Assembly (NCBI GenBank): GCA_032871835.1
Contig: CM065298.1
Location: 71,824,154 to 71,888,153 of the forward strand
DNA from: Dipteronia dyeriana
Taxonomy: Eukaryota > Streptophyta > Magnoliopsida > Sapindales > Sapindaceae
Direction: 5' to 3'
DNA: 64,000 bases
Below the pieces are notes generated by a model. It was not told where the DNA came from and ran no database searches. It worked only from the letters and a program-made list of their open reading frames with translations. Of the stretch, positions 1-11,468 are shown in pieces; the stretch's first letter is position 1, and the number at the start of each line of letters is the position of its first letter. Position numbers and translations under genes: made by a program.

Positions 1-2780
1 TCGAACCTTCTAAGCCAGATTCTTGACTGGCATAGAAGGTCGAGAGAGAATACTCTGATGGAACATCCAGATGCATAGGATGAGGCTCTTTACCTCGGTT
101 GAGACAATAAGCCCTCCACTCTTTCATCTGAGTACGAAGAGAATCCAGGGACCGGTCCACGTGTTACTTGATCGACATCTCCCAGTTGGTTCGGGCTTTA
201 TCGGTTGCTCGATTCTTGACCTTAAAAAATTTGCCAGCTGAAACTAGCCCTCGCTGAAATTCCAGAAGAAGAAGGGTGTCATAAGCTGAGGATCTTTTAA
301 AACGATCGACCCCTTAGACTTCAAGTTCTAGCCTGGCCTCCTTGGATAGGGACTCGACCGTCAAAGCTTGGCGTTCCAAGTCTTCAATCTTCTGTTCATA
401 GGACGACTTGGACTACTCCGCTTCCTGTTCAGCTTTGAGCATCGATTCCTAGGCAGAAGATAATAAGTTTTGAAGCGATATAGCCTTCTCCTCTGCCAAA
501 GAAGCTCTTTCCTCGGCTTCCACTTGTTTAGCCAAAAAATGGTCAGTAAACATCTGAGCAGAGCTCAACTCCTTTTGATAAGCCGATTCGACCAGAGCAC
601 ATCTATCCTCACTTTCTTTCAGCTGAGCTTCAAGACGCCTTATTCGATCGGCTTGATATTGTTACGTCTAAACCAACTTAACAAACTCAGCCACCATCTA
701 CCAGGGAGTTAAATTAAAAATCAAACAAGCAAAGACTTAAAAAAAAAAGTTGGGAGAACTTACATAAGATGCGCCGTTGAAAATATTCTGAAGACGACTC
801 GTTAAAGGAGCATCCTTAAAACGACTCCAGTGGTTATCCCCAATGAAAGCCTGACCGGATGAAATCACCCTCAACATATCCTGAGGAGAAGGATAAGAAA
901 GGCCTTCCTAGGATTCAGCCCTTACATCTTCAACCTCAGGAGGAGAGGAGCCCATATTCGGATCAAAAGTTTCCGCTCCTGCTGATGCTTCAACGTGAAC
1001 GCTCGGGGAAATCTTTGTCTCGGCATCTTCATCACTCGATTCAACAAATGAAACTACTCGAGGGACCTTTTGAGGACGAGTAGAAGAGTCGACCTCTTTT
1101 CGTTTCTCAGCCCGAGTACGATGGAAGCTGAGATCAGCCAAAGGTCTTCCTGATCATCATCCTGAAAAGATCCAAAAAAATCAGGATCGAGGTTTTCTTG
1201 TCTTTTAGAGGCTTTATCTCCATCTTCGGCATTCAACTGCTCGGTAGGAACCTCAACCGGGGAGCTTGTCTCACCGGGCCCCTCACTAAGACCATCATTT
1301 TGCCTGCCCCCATCTTCAAGCAAATTCTGAGTATGGTCGGCAGGGCCACTCGGACCACTAGATTCCCCTACGGTCGACCGAATGACCTCTTCAGGGAAGT
1401 ACTCAGGGATCTGCTCGTCAACTTCATCAGAATCCTCATCCGATTCAGGCGAGGCAATGTTTTCCTTGCTTTGACGAGAGGCTTCTTTTTGGCTTGCTTG
1501 AAGGATCGATTTCACCTGGCGAGCTTGAACGTCGCAGACGATGTCCGAGTCATACACTTAATAATAAAAATAACCCAAGTCAGAATATATAAGGTAAAAA
1601 AAAAATTAAAAAAAAATTAAAAAAAAAGTAGGAAGACCACTTACATTGCATGCGATAGCCTGAAATCTGGCTAAAAAAACCGAGTTCTATCATCTCTTTC
1701 TCGCTGAAAAGATAAGACCTGCTCTTTTTTTCCAAAGTACGCACTGCAGCCCGAGCAAGTCTGGTGAGCAAGTCTGGTCAGTTTAGCATCGGAGAATTCA
1801 AGTTTTTTCTTGTTCCAAATGTCAGGGGAACAGAAAAAGCGAGGAACCTTTAGCACCGTCCGATTCTCCCTGATCGAAAGAGTAACTTGAAGTCCTAAGT
1901 TCTTTCCAGCAAAAAACCAACTGTTCTTCCAGTGCTTGTTTAACGAGGGGAATCCCTACACGAAGCCCATCTTTTTGGCATCATCGGAGGTTTCAACTCC
2001 CCGATTCATATTTATCCCCTTAGGGACCCAGCAATCTGGCGGATTGGACAAGAGAAAATAAGTCCATGTTCGACCAGACTGCCTTAGTGTATATAAGTGT
2101 CTGATTTCACTCGGGGAAGGCGGCGACAGGTTCATCCGGCTCCACATATGCCACATGCACATCAAGATCTTGTAGCTGTTCGGGGCTAGTTGGGCTGAAG
2201 CAATCCCTGCTTCAGTCAGAAACCAGACAATAAATGGCTGAAGGGGAAGAGTGACACCACAACAAAGCATAGACCCATAAATCGTCACCATACCCAAGGG
2301 AGGGTTCCATGCGGCTCTATCACCAGCAGGAGATAATATAACCGAGTCTTCCAAATCGAACAGAGCACGATACTTCTCGATCTCATCTTCCCAAACCACA
2401 TTCGGCTCGGTGTCGTTCCCACTCAGGCGATGGACAAAAAAGAAGATAAGAGAGTTTCTAAGCTCCTCTTCAACGTCCTTTTCATTAGCAATTTGTTCCT
2501 TGATTCGAACGCTGCCCGAGTTATGCTTGTGGACTTCGCTTTTACTTTGATGTTTCTCCATTCTGGATTGAAGAGGTACCCTGTGATCAGAAATGATAGA
2601 TTCAGAACTAAAACGGACGTCAGGGTAAAGCCCAAAAATGTCAACATCTAAAAAAGGAGGTTCATCGGGAGGGATCTCCCCCAATAGTCTACGAGCATAA
2701 GAAACCAATTGAAAATCTCCACGATAAAGCGCTTCGAAGGCTATAGTAAAAAGACAACGACAGGAAGATGGATACATTAA
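1..2780 (-). pseudogene. Antisense gene of Tat element, copy 1 (PF04195-like domain, acidic region, coiled coil)
   Basis: Read on the minus strand. The first 273-codon open stretch (2777-1956) includes PFIVWFLTEAGIASAQLAPN and a following hydrophobic helical stretch. This fits the Pfam 'putative gypsy type transposon' domain (PF04195) by pattern; no search was run. A TAG at about 1953 breaks the frame, which resumes through SPDIWNKKK. Two predicted GT-AG introns follow: 1644-1557 (88 nt) and 763-698 (66 nt). Joining across the first continues into YDSDIVCDVQARQ. Joining across the second puts NGASY next to MVAEF. The middle part is acidic and Ser/Pro/Glu-rich; the last exon has heptad-like RIRRLEAQLKESED, suggesting a coiled coil. 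Stops at about 670 and 664 and the window edge end it. Known for the Tat lineage: extra antisense ORFs. Inferred: a spliced gene that is now decayed in this copy. Its function is unknown. Confidence 0.75.
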
Positions 2781-3287
2781 AACTAACCTTTTGAGTAAAG
2801 AAACCTGTTATAGAAACTCCGACGGAGACTAAAGGATTTTTGCGCAAAGAAATCTGGGTTGGAAATTTCTGATTTGATTTTGTGAGAATAAACTAGAGCA
2901 CCTCCGTTCAATGGAGCATTTAAAGAGACAATGACACGAAACCCTAGGGTCTCAAGAAGCGGGAAAAATCAATGACAGATTTGATGACGTAGTTAGCGCA
3001 CTAGCAGACGCGTATGTCATTTCTCATAAATGGTATCGAGAAATGAAGCGGTGGAAGACACGTGTTAAGAGAAGAACTGACCAAGACCGTCAGGACTCCA
3101 AAACGTCATAATCATTGAGATTTCGTGTCAGGGGGTAAATTGAATTTACATGGTCACCATTAAGACGCATCATTATGACAAGACATTTACTCTGGCGTTA
3201 ATGAAACTTAAAAAGATTAGAGGGTTGATTAAAATACTCTCGCCTGGAACCAATTCCTACTCGGCGAAAAATATTTTAAGGGGGTAT

Positions 3288-4083
3288 TGTCATATGTAAA
3301 TTTTATCAGATGTACACGTCATTGACAAGGTGGATAAGATTGCCAGGTAGATATCCGAGTAGGCGTTTGGAAAATATCCCGCAGGATATCACCAAAGAAT
3401 AAGAAACCAAGTAAGTATAAATGCGAGTATTGAGCAAGACCTACTCGGGGATCAGCTGACGTCATGCTCTACTCGGGACAAATATGAAGAAATTCGAATA
3501 AAGAAGTCCAGCACATAACTCGTATACGAACCAAGAGTCATATTAAAATATGCAAAGATATCCATGTCGAAGAATCCTAAAAAGAGTATAATACCAAACA
3601 GGAAAAAGGTTCCAAATCAGGCAACAACTTTATTTCTTCAAAAAGACTACGCATTTGTAAGGAAATAAGTCCTAAATTGACTATATCACTAGAGTCCCAT
3701 TTGATCTCTATATAAATCTCCAAAATAGGAAAGAAGATCGACTCCAACAAGTAACCAAACATAATTAAATACAAAAATCTTTCATTACTTGTACAAAAAG
3801 GATTAGGGTTCTATACACATATAAATAGACACATAATCTCGCCATAAAAAGATATAGAAAAATACATAGAGAAAAAAGAGAGACCGAGAGTTGTAAATCT
3901 TTATTTCAATAGTGGATTTTGGCTCGATTGTTTATTCAACCACCCGTGGACGTTTCTCCTATTATCGAAGTTTTACCACGCAAAACTTATGTCTAATTAT
4001 GTTCTCCTTCTCTTTCTTTTTGAGATCACAACTAAAATCTAATCTTGATGATTTTTTCATACATCGAGAAATCGACGTCAACA
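3288..4083 (+). repeat. 3' LTR of Tat copy 1
   Basis: It starts TGTCATATG and ends CAACA, preceded by a purine tract with AGGGGG. At 796 bp it is about 65-75 bp shorter than the other LTRs of the family. Part of the difference is that it has one copy of the 27-bp U3 repeat (about 3441-3470) where the others have three. A TATA box (TATAAATAG, about 3821-3829) marks the likely start of R. The U5 end carries the stretch with GTGGATTTTGGCTC, CCGTGGACG and TACCACG that recurs in other LTRs of the window. Confidence 0.9.
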
Positions 4084-5321
4084 TAACAAAAATACCTTTA
4101 GATACAAACACAAACACAAAATAAGTCTTTTTTTTCAAGTCCTTGGTCGAGAATTATTTCCTTTGATCCTGACTTATTTTTTTTTTAAATTCTTATCATG
4201 ACTTATTTTTTGAAATTTTTTTATGATTGCTTTTTTTATAGATTTATGTCTCTCACAATTCTTTTTTTGTTTTCTCTTCCCATCGATTCATCCTCTTCAT
4301 CTTAATCACTTAATAGAGAGATAAAATCATGATTCCTCCACAATTTTTTTAAGAGAATCCTCTTTTTTCTTAAAAGATAGAGATGAAAAAGAAGAAGTGA
4401 AGTAAGGGACATTTTTGTCGGTTACTCACTCGATCTACTTGAGAGTTACTAAAATTTAAATTATTAACTTAGTGATTGTCCCAGAAAACTAGCCTCCTTG
4501 GATTGATCCAAGGGTTTCATTGATCCTCTACTGATCTGATGTTTTTTCTGACTTTTTAAAATATGTGATTAGTTGTTGGTAAAGTGGTTGTGGAAACCAA
4601 TCACATATTAACCATACATTCATTATGTTTTTTGTTATGAGATTAGATGAGCTCAGTAAAAAGATCAAATCAGTAGAGGATCCAAATTATTCATTCAAAT
4701 GTGTTTATTGTAATATAACAAGGGGTGCTTAACAAGAAAATTCTGTATATATACGAAATAAAAATAAAAATAAAAGAGGAAAGATTACAGGAGCAGAGTG
4801 GCTGGTTAAAATGTTTAAAGTGATTTCCTGAGTTATGAAAACTAGACAGTTTTGTAGAAAAAAGCCTGCTAGAGAATCCATCACCCAAACATGGTAAAGC
4901 TTAGGATCCAACCATCCACTTAGATTCACCCATCTCTCTCTCTCTCCAACACAAGCTTTTACAACCACCCCCACTTCACAAAAACACTCATTACATACAT
5001 AGATAGATAGAAAGAGAGAGAGGAGAGAGAGAGAGGATTGTTTGGAGACACATATATGAAGAAGACTGAGAATCTGATCAGATATTAGTTTTTTTTTGTT
5101 TGCTTTGCATGGAACGCGTGGGAATTTCTCAAGTACTACAAAGATTTGAAAGCTAGTCTATACCCTTTTTTTTTATTTTTGATCTAGCTAGTTTAGCTTC
5201 GATATATTATTGTAGCCTAAAAAAAAAATCCAGTTTATCTTCGAGAGAGGAACATCCAGACCCAGATATATACATAATTATTTGCTCTCAGTTTTCTTCT
5301 TCTTATTGTTCTTCTTCTTCA
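4084..5321 (+). promoter_or_regulatory. Upstream region and 5' leader of the EPFL gene
   Basis: No ORF of note. The first 430 bases are T-rich and unassigned. A foldback element sits at 4519-4685. CT-rich (about 4934-4951) and GA-rich (about 4999-5036) tracts precede the gene, a common feature of plant core promoters and leaders. Two short upstream ORFs precede the EPFL ATG: 5056-5088 (10 codons plus TAG) and 5109-5156 (15 codons plus TAG). They matter only if transcription starts before 5056, which the sequence cannot show. I could not assign a convincing TATA box. Confidence 0.45.
4519..4685. repeat. Small foldback (MITE-like) element upstream of EPFL
   Basis: The left end TTGATCCTCTACTGATCTGA pairs with the right end, whose reverse complement reads TTTGGATCCTCTACTGATTT. 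A second inner pair is ATATGTGATT against AATCACATAT (about 4560-4609). The whole stretch of about 165 bp can fold into an imperfect hairpin. No clear target duplication was found, so the family is not assigned. Confidence 0.55.
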
Positions 5322-5608
5322 ATGGAGTGGTCTTTAAGAGATTTCAGAGTGAAATTCCTGAACAGCAGCCCACCTCTCTTTTGTTGTCTCTCCATCTTCT
5401 TCTTCTTAGTTTTTGCACTATTCAGCACCATCAACTCCAGAGCCACATCTCTAGGTAAGCAAATATCACTCTAATTTTTCAAGCAAGAGTTTTATTTTAA
5501 TCTTTTTATATAAATAATCAACATGTGGTTTGTGTATTTCAAATGCAGATATCAAGTGTCAATTGTCTGCTAAAGCTGATTTGATATTTCAGGTATTTTT
5601 GGTTCATA

Positions 5609-5651
<43 letters not shown>

Positions 5652-6908
5652 TATATACAAATTTTAGAAATTCTGATCATATTACTATTTTGTGCATAAT
5701 TAATTCATAAATTATCTTAAACCTTATTTTTACCGTCCAGATTCTTCATTCTAACCTTGTTTTAGGATCCGATAGTAACCCCGATTTATAAATGTATGTA
5801 GAGTCCGAAAATAATTCCCACCTTAGGAACTTTACGAGTTTTTTGACTACCAAGTTTATATATATATACTCAATAGTAAATTTTCAATTTAGAGTCTTGT
5901 AATGATCCTTTTTTTTTTTTTAAAGACCGTGGTTTCCCGTATAATATCCGGTTAATTTTTGGTTGTAAAATGAACAATGGACCTATAATTGCAATGGAGT
6001 TGATTATGGACAGTGCAGTATTACTTCAGTTATGAGTTTTGTAGTCTTTCTCGTCATCATTCATAAAATTTAATTATATGCTACCCAAATAAATAAACAA
6101 ATAAATGAATATCAACTACAAATATTGCTTTCCCCAGAACCGTGCGATTTGATCCGATGAATGGACTGATCCCACATGATTAGGCACCACACGAGGATCA
6201 GTGGTCCGTCAACATGGCCCATTTTTAACGTACACTTTCGGTACACAATACCGCTGGTGCACATTAGCACATACCCCCAAGTATCAGTAGGATTTTCTAT
6301 GCCTCCTTTTCAGGAGTCTCGGTAACCTGCCCACCAGTGGCCACCATGTGAACCATGTCACTTTCTTTGGTTGGCGCAAGTTAGCATAATAGTAAAGACT
6401 ATTATTTCTGTAAGGATTATGTTAACCTCCGTCAAAAGGACGTTAATAAAAATCAATCGTCAGTGTAGATAATGGGATGAAAATAAAGTTTTATAAATTA
6501 TGTAATAGTTTGAGTGTCTGCAGTTTTTTTTTTTAATCCTTTTCATCGATTAATCATCGATACCTTTCTGTAGTCCATTGTCTTGATAATTAAAAACTTT
6601 AAAATAAAGCTTCACTGTCACCATTTATACACATGTTATTAAAATCAAAATTTATCCATTAAAAGGGGAGTTGAATTGCATTCCTGACCCTAATACCAAT
6701 AGACCCCTAACCACAATGATGTCAGTTAAAAAAAAAATAAAGACTCTTCTCTTGAATATACGTTTTAGTGACATTCTGTGTGTTTATCAAGTGAGTGTCA
6801 ATTCTATAATAGATATGTATCACTGCCACCGGAACGATTGCCATCTGTTAGTTTGTTATTTGATTGCATCATTGGTGATATATTTTTCTTGATTAATGGA
6901 TATAATTG

Positions 6909-6940
<32 letters not shown>

Positions 6941-7154
6941 ATTTATACAGAAGCAAGAGGAGGTTGGTTTGAGCTTGGCAAGGAGGTTTTTGAGTGGGCC
7001 CGGATCGTCACCGCCTCGGTGCATGTTGAAGTGCGGCAGGTGCACCCCGTGTAGGCCTGTTCATGTGCCGGTGCCGCCCGGAACACCGGTGACGGCGGAG
7101 TATTACCCAGAAGCATGGAGGTGCAAATGTGGCAACAAGTTGTATATGCCATGA
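5322..7154 (+). CDS. EPFL: EPF-like secreted cysteine-rich peptide (EPFL4/5/6, CHALLAH-type)
   Basis: Three exons: 5322-5454, 5549-5592 and 6951-7154, joined by GT-AG introns of 94 and 1358 bp. They give a 126-residue precursor. Residues 1-44 hold a short basic start and a hydrophobic core (LFCCLSIFFFLVFALF), so a signal peptide with cleavage near residue 38-41 is likely. Exon 3 encodes the mature domain with six cysteines (spacing C-x3-C-x2-C-x2-C, then the RCKC pair) and the family end EYYPEAWRCKCGNKLYMP followed by TGA. GSSPPRC and the loop PVHVPVPPGTPVTAE fit the EPFL4/5/6 (CHALLAH) clade. In this family such peptides act in the apoplast as ligands for ERECTA-family receptor kinases, with TMM restricting signalling, in stem, inflorescence and epidermal patterning. 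The start is the first ATG in frame with a signal peptide. No stop, frameshift or splice-site damage is visible. The closest paralogue number (4, 5 or 6) is not certain. Confidence 0.93.
5593..6950 (+). other. Intron 2 of the EPFL gene
   Basis: Begins GTATTT and ends TTTATACAG. It contains a CT run passing into a TA run (about 5611-5650), an AT run close to the 3' splice site (about 6909-6936), and a distinctly GC-richer block at about 6125-6375 inside otherwise AT-rich DNA. The block has no long ORF and I recognise no element ends in it. Confidence 0.8.
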
Positions 7155-7373
7155 TCATGCCTTATATATATATAGTATTTCTAAGCTTTACTGCTCGCTT
7201 ATAGATATGTAGTGACTATGATCATGAAGAGAGTAGTAATTGTTAGTTTATAGTAAAATGAATATTGATAATGAACAAAATTAAGAAGTATAGGAGTTTT
7301 ATTAATGTATAGAATTAATTAATATATAAATACACTAACTAAGATTGAGTATTATGGATAATCTTGTGTTTAC
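7155..7373 (+). other. 3' flank of the EPFL gene
   Basis: AT-rich sequence between the EPFL stop codon and the LINE target duplication. It should contain the 3' UTR. No AATAAA-type signal stands out enough to place the end. Confidence 0.5.
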
Positions 7374-7388
7374 TAATTATGGGTTTAT
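7374..7388. repeat. LINE target-site duplication (left copy)
   Basis: TAATTATGGGTTTAT, perfectly repeated at 23211-23225 across 15.8 kb. It defines both ends of the LINE and shows that the LINE landed here before the copia element entered it. Confidence 0.9.
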
Positions 7389-7702
7389 TATAATTTTTAT
7401 TTTGGAAACTGCAAAATATATTATTGATATGAAAGCCCAAGACAAAAAGAAATTACTTGGAATAAAGAAGCCATACCCAAGCAAAAACAAAGCAACAGAG
7501 AACAGGGAAAGCGTGAAGCCTTCAAGGCAAAAATCACGCCATTACAAAGGCAAAGACTAAAAGGACACAAACGCACTACTTGGAACCACTTACACTTACC
7601 AGAAACCAAGAACATGCTAAGCTATGACTTCCTCAGAGAAATAGGACCGAAGGGAAGAGAGACCCACAACAAAATGGAAATTTAACGAAGAACTCAGATG
7701 AC
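7389..7702 (-). other. 3' untranslated region of the LINE
   Basis: Lies between the RNase H stop and the left target duplication. No coding potential in the LINE frame. The minus-strand end is AT-rich (a stretch such as CCAAAATAAAAATTATAATA) rather than a long pure poly(A). Confidence 0.6.
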
Positions 7703-9474
7703 CTATTCTAGCTTTTCCAGCAATAAACTTGATCCGTCTTTTGCTAAAGCATCAGCCAAGGAGTTACTGCTTCTATCTGTGAATTTGACTAAAACTTTGC
7801 TGGACGAAGACAAAAACTGTTTGATATCATACAACACATTAACGTAATTGAGGTGACCAAAACCGTCGCTGTTAATCCAAGAGACCACGGATTTGGAATC
7901 ACTTAAGATAGTAATATTGCGATCCACTAAATACATTTTAGACCAGATCAAAGCACAAGCTCGATGAACGACAAGGACTTCTGCCAATTTCGAATTCGCT
8001 AACCCCACACACGAAGAGAAAAGGCATAAAATTTTACCGTTTTCATCTCGTAACACTCCGCCAATACCAACCAAACCCGGATTACCCCTCGAAGATCTGT
8101 CCACGTTGAAGATGGGATCATGATCTTTAGGAGGAGACCAAGACCTATGAGCCTTAACCACATATTGGGGCCTATCAACGCATCTTCTTTCAATATCAAG
8201 GAGGATAGTTAAATCCTCATTGGAGCCTGCTCCACAAGTTTTAAACCACCAAGCCACTCTGAATTTAACCATATCAACAACTACGGATAAAATAGCTTCC
8301 TTACCACCAAAAACCACTGCATTCCGGTTCTCCCAAATAGTTTAGCATACTGCGAAAAATAGCACAAACCACGCTCTTTTACTTTCCTTAGAGCCATAAA
8401 AACTTGGCCAGCCATCCATCCAACTAACAAACTCAAAATTGCTGCATGAACTAATCCCCCACCAGCCCATAGCCTCTGACCACAACTTCCAAGACCAAAC
8501 ACACTGAAGGAAAAAGTGATTAATAGATTCTGACTCCCTCCCACATAAAGGGCGCTCAGTTGAAGGAAGGATTGACATACCAAAACTTCTCTGACGAGAA
8601 CCCGACCTTTGAGAAGCTGCCACAAAAAAAAAAATTCAACTTTCGGAGGTACAAACCCAAGCTATAAAATAGAACAATCGTCTGCCTGAGCCGAGCCTTC
8701 CTTCTCCTCCAAACACCTTCGAAATGATTTAACTGAAAAACGACCATCTGGACAATAGTTTCATGCCAGAGCATCCAAAATATCCCTTCGAATAGGAATG
8801 TTTTGTAAGACCATCATAAAACAATTCCATTGAGATACTTCCCAGTTGAATGGTTGTCTTCTCAGCCTTACATCCCACATCCATCTAGCACTCTCCCAAT
8901 ACCCATACTCTCTAACCAAACCATCGTTATTGGAATCAAGGGCAAATATTCTTAGAAAAGCGTACGATAAGGAACTTGAGTCCCAACCCAAATCTTTCCA
9001 AAATCTCACCCTCTCTTCAGAACCAACGACCACCCTAAAGCCTTTCTTAATAATTCTTGATGCATCGTAATTTTGATCATAAAGCTTATTCACTGTATTA
9101 ACAAACAAGGAACCTGACTTTACGTAAAAAAAATCCCACATAATGGTGTCATTTTTTACCCCGTATTTTGCGCACAAAATCCTCTTCCACAAGGAAGAGT
9201 GTTCATAGCCAAAGCGCCATATCCATTTTGCCAGCAAGCTAACACCCTTATCCTTAATTCGACCTATACCTAAGCCTCCAAGCCTTTTATTTTTGAAATA
9301 GAGACCCAATCCATCGCATGAAATTTCCTCTTCTGGACCCCATCATTCCAGAAAAAGGCCTTTTGTAACTTTTCAATTCTCTTAGCCACCCCAGTTGGAA
9401 TACCAAAAACCGACATGTAGTATGTTGGTAGGCTAGATAAGACCATCTTTATTAGAACAAGCCTACCCTCTTTA
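7703..9474 (-). pseudogene. LINE ORF2 C-terminal part: RT tail, zf-RVT, RNase H
   Basis: Minus strand, from the copia junction at 9474. GRLVLIKMVLSSLPTYYMS is typical of the region after the RT palm in plant LINEs. RLGGLGIGRI, LLAKWIWRF and later CGRESESINHFFLQC (zf-RVT) follow at about 9300-8480. The RNase H domain (about 8200-7715) has FNVDRSSRGNPG with the first Asp, KLAEV for the Glu, LSDSKSVV for the second Asp and SLADALAKDG at the end. Frameshifts near 9290, 8770, 8630 and 8290 split it, so it cannot give one protein. It continues the RT encoded at 18713-20056. Confidence 0.85.
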
Positions 9475-10004
9475 TGTAGAGAAAATAAAACACATGCAAC
9501 AGAAGCATGAGAAAATTTAATAAAAATTAGGGTTTGCGTATAAATAAAAATTTTCACTTTTACTAACAAGAACCTTAACCCTAGATTAATTGATATATAT
9601 ATATATATACAAAGTGTCGTACATTTTTCTCGTGACGATTGAACAAGCGTCGAATTGAATCCGTAAGATCTTCCAATCCAATCACGAACGTGAATCACCT
9701 AGGAGTGTGTGTTCCCTTTCTTTAAATTGTATACTTGATGATGGAAACAAACAAAAACTTTTTCTTTGTTAGTTACAATTATCCTTCAAGAGAAAAATCC
9801 TAGAACGTCCGGTCACTTGTGAATTAACAATCTAATTGATTGAAACTAGCGTGAACCCAATTTGATTTTGTACACAAAACCCTTTTGATGTAAAGGATAC
9901 CTGTGTACTATCAAAAACAAAAACGTTCTCTTTTTCTCTTTTCTCCTTGGCCGAATTCTACACCCTATATCTATGAATTGATCGAATTTTGTCTAGAGCA
10001 AAAA
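9475..10004 (-). repeat. Truncated 3' LTR of the copia element
   Basis: Collinear with 16294-16826, including GGGTTTGCGTATAAAT, TTCTCGTGACGATTGAACAAGCGTC in part, and CTACACCCTATATCTATGA. The similarity stops abruptly at about 10004, where RNase H coding sequence begins. The last RNase H codons and its stop (9958) are therefore LTR sequence. Confidence 0.85.
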
Positions 10005-11468
10005 CTAGATTATCTATTGACGCGATCTTGGTAATCGTCACGTCACCCCTATGCACAATTTCCCTCATAAGGTGATACTTTCTTTCAAGGTGTTTCCCTC
10101 TCTTATGATTTCTTAGTTCTCTTGAATTAACCACTGCTCCACTATTGTCACAATAGATAGTGATCTGCTTATTCGCATCAGAAACCACTTTCAAGTCAAT
10201 CAAGAATTGGCGGAGCCAGACAGCCTCTTTAGTAGCCTCGCATGTGACAACATACTCAGCTTCCATGGTGGAATTTGCAATACAAGATTGCTAGATACTC
10301 CTCCATATGACTGTCCCTCCTCCAATAGTAAACACAGATCTTGATGTTGATTTTCTGGACTCAAAATCTGACTGAAAATCAGAATCCGTATACCCAACAG
10401 GAATTAAATTCCCTCCAGAGTATAGAAGCATATAATCTCTCGTTCTCCTAAAATACTTGAAAATATGCTTGACAGCTGTCTAGTGATCAGGACCAGGTTT
10501 TGATTGAAACCTGCTAACTATGCCCACAACAAAACAAATATCTGGTCTAGTACAGAGCATTGCATACATGAGACTTCCAACTGCCGATGCATATGGAACC
10601 CTACTCATGAATTGCTCTTTATGCTCATTCTTAGGAACTTGTTCCTTAGAAAGTTTAATTCCATGTCTGAAAGGTAACATACCTTTCTTGGAATCTTGCA
10701 TGGAAAACCTAGACAATATTTTAAATATGTATAAAGCTTGGGATAATGAAATCGTTATATTCTTTCTATCTATTATGACTTGGATACCAAAAATATAACT
10801 TGCTTCTCCTAAGTCCTTCATATCAAATTATTTTGCTAACCATTCTTTTTTTATGTCAATACACCTACATCGTTTTCGATGAGTAGTATATCATCAATAT
10901 AAAGAACTAGGAAAACCAACTTGTCACCTTTAATCCTTTTGTATAAACAAGGTTCGTCATGGTTTTGAATAAATCCAAAACTTTTCACAGCTTGATCGAA
11001 CCTTATGTTTCAGGATCTAGATGCTTGTTTCAATCCATATATGGATCTTTGCAACTTGTATACCCTTTCCTCATGACCTTTTTCAATGAATCCTTCTGGT
11101 TGCATCATATAGATGCTTTCGTCAAGACTTCCATTAAGGAAAGTTGTCTTGACGTCCATTTGTCAAATCTCTAGGTCTAGAGATGCCGCAATGGATAAGA
11201 GTATCCTAACGGATTTAAGCATGGCCACATGAGAAAAGGTTTCTTCATAATTGATACATTCCTTCTGTGTATAACCTTTAGCTACCAATCTAGCTTTAAA
11301 GGTTTCCACCTTTCCATCCATTCCTTTTTTCCTATTATATACCCACTTGCACCAAATGGGTTTTATCCCTTTAGGTAAGTCTACAAGAGACCAGACTTTG
11401 TTTTTAAACATAGATTCAATTTCGGATTGCATTGCCTTTTGCCAATGGTGACTATCAACATCTTCCAT
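9958..11468 (-). pseudogene. Copia reverse transcriptase and RNase H (broken)
   Basis: RT N-terminal part at 11468-11163 has HHWQKAMQSEIESM, ARLVAKGYTQ and the typical W-SLVDLPKG-KPI-KWV spacing. The catalytic YVDD-like region near 10890 is out of frame in a stretch reading as LFIDDILLIENDV. KDLGEASYIFGIQVI (10821) and LMYAMLCTRPDICFVVG follow. RNase H (10266-9958) has MEAEYVVTCEATKEAVWLRQ and ITIYCDNSGAV with Glu and Asp of the active site. After IASIDN it runs into LTR-derived residues. At least three frame breaks are present. Confidence 0.85.

Larger units (their letters stand above)
1..4083 (+). mobile_element. Tat-lineage Ty3/gypsy retrotransposon copy 1, 3' part
   Basis: The sequence is collinear with the 3' third of the complete copy at 29631-41001: antisense gene, untranslated stretch, purine-rich tract (3279-3286) and 3' LTR. 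The gag-pol part lies beyond the left window edge. The LTR ends in CAACA at 4083 and is followed by TAACA (4084-4088), which would be the target duplication; its partner is outside the window. Orientation (plus) is set by the LTR and by comparison with copy 2. The element ends about 1.2 kb upstream of the EPFL start codon, so its LTR is the nearest transposon sequence to that gene. Confidence 0.9.

Noticed and set aside
859..2651. Plus-strand ORFs across the antisense gene (859-1083, 1198-1620, 2430-2651)
   Set aside because: Shadow frames of the minus-strand gene, which alone shows conserved frame and splice sites between copies.
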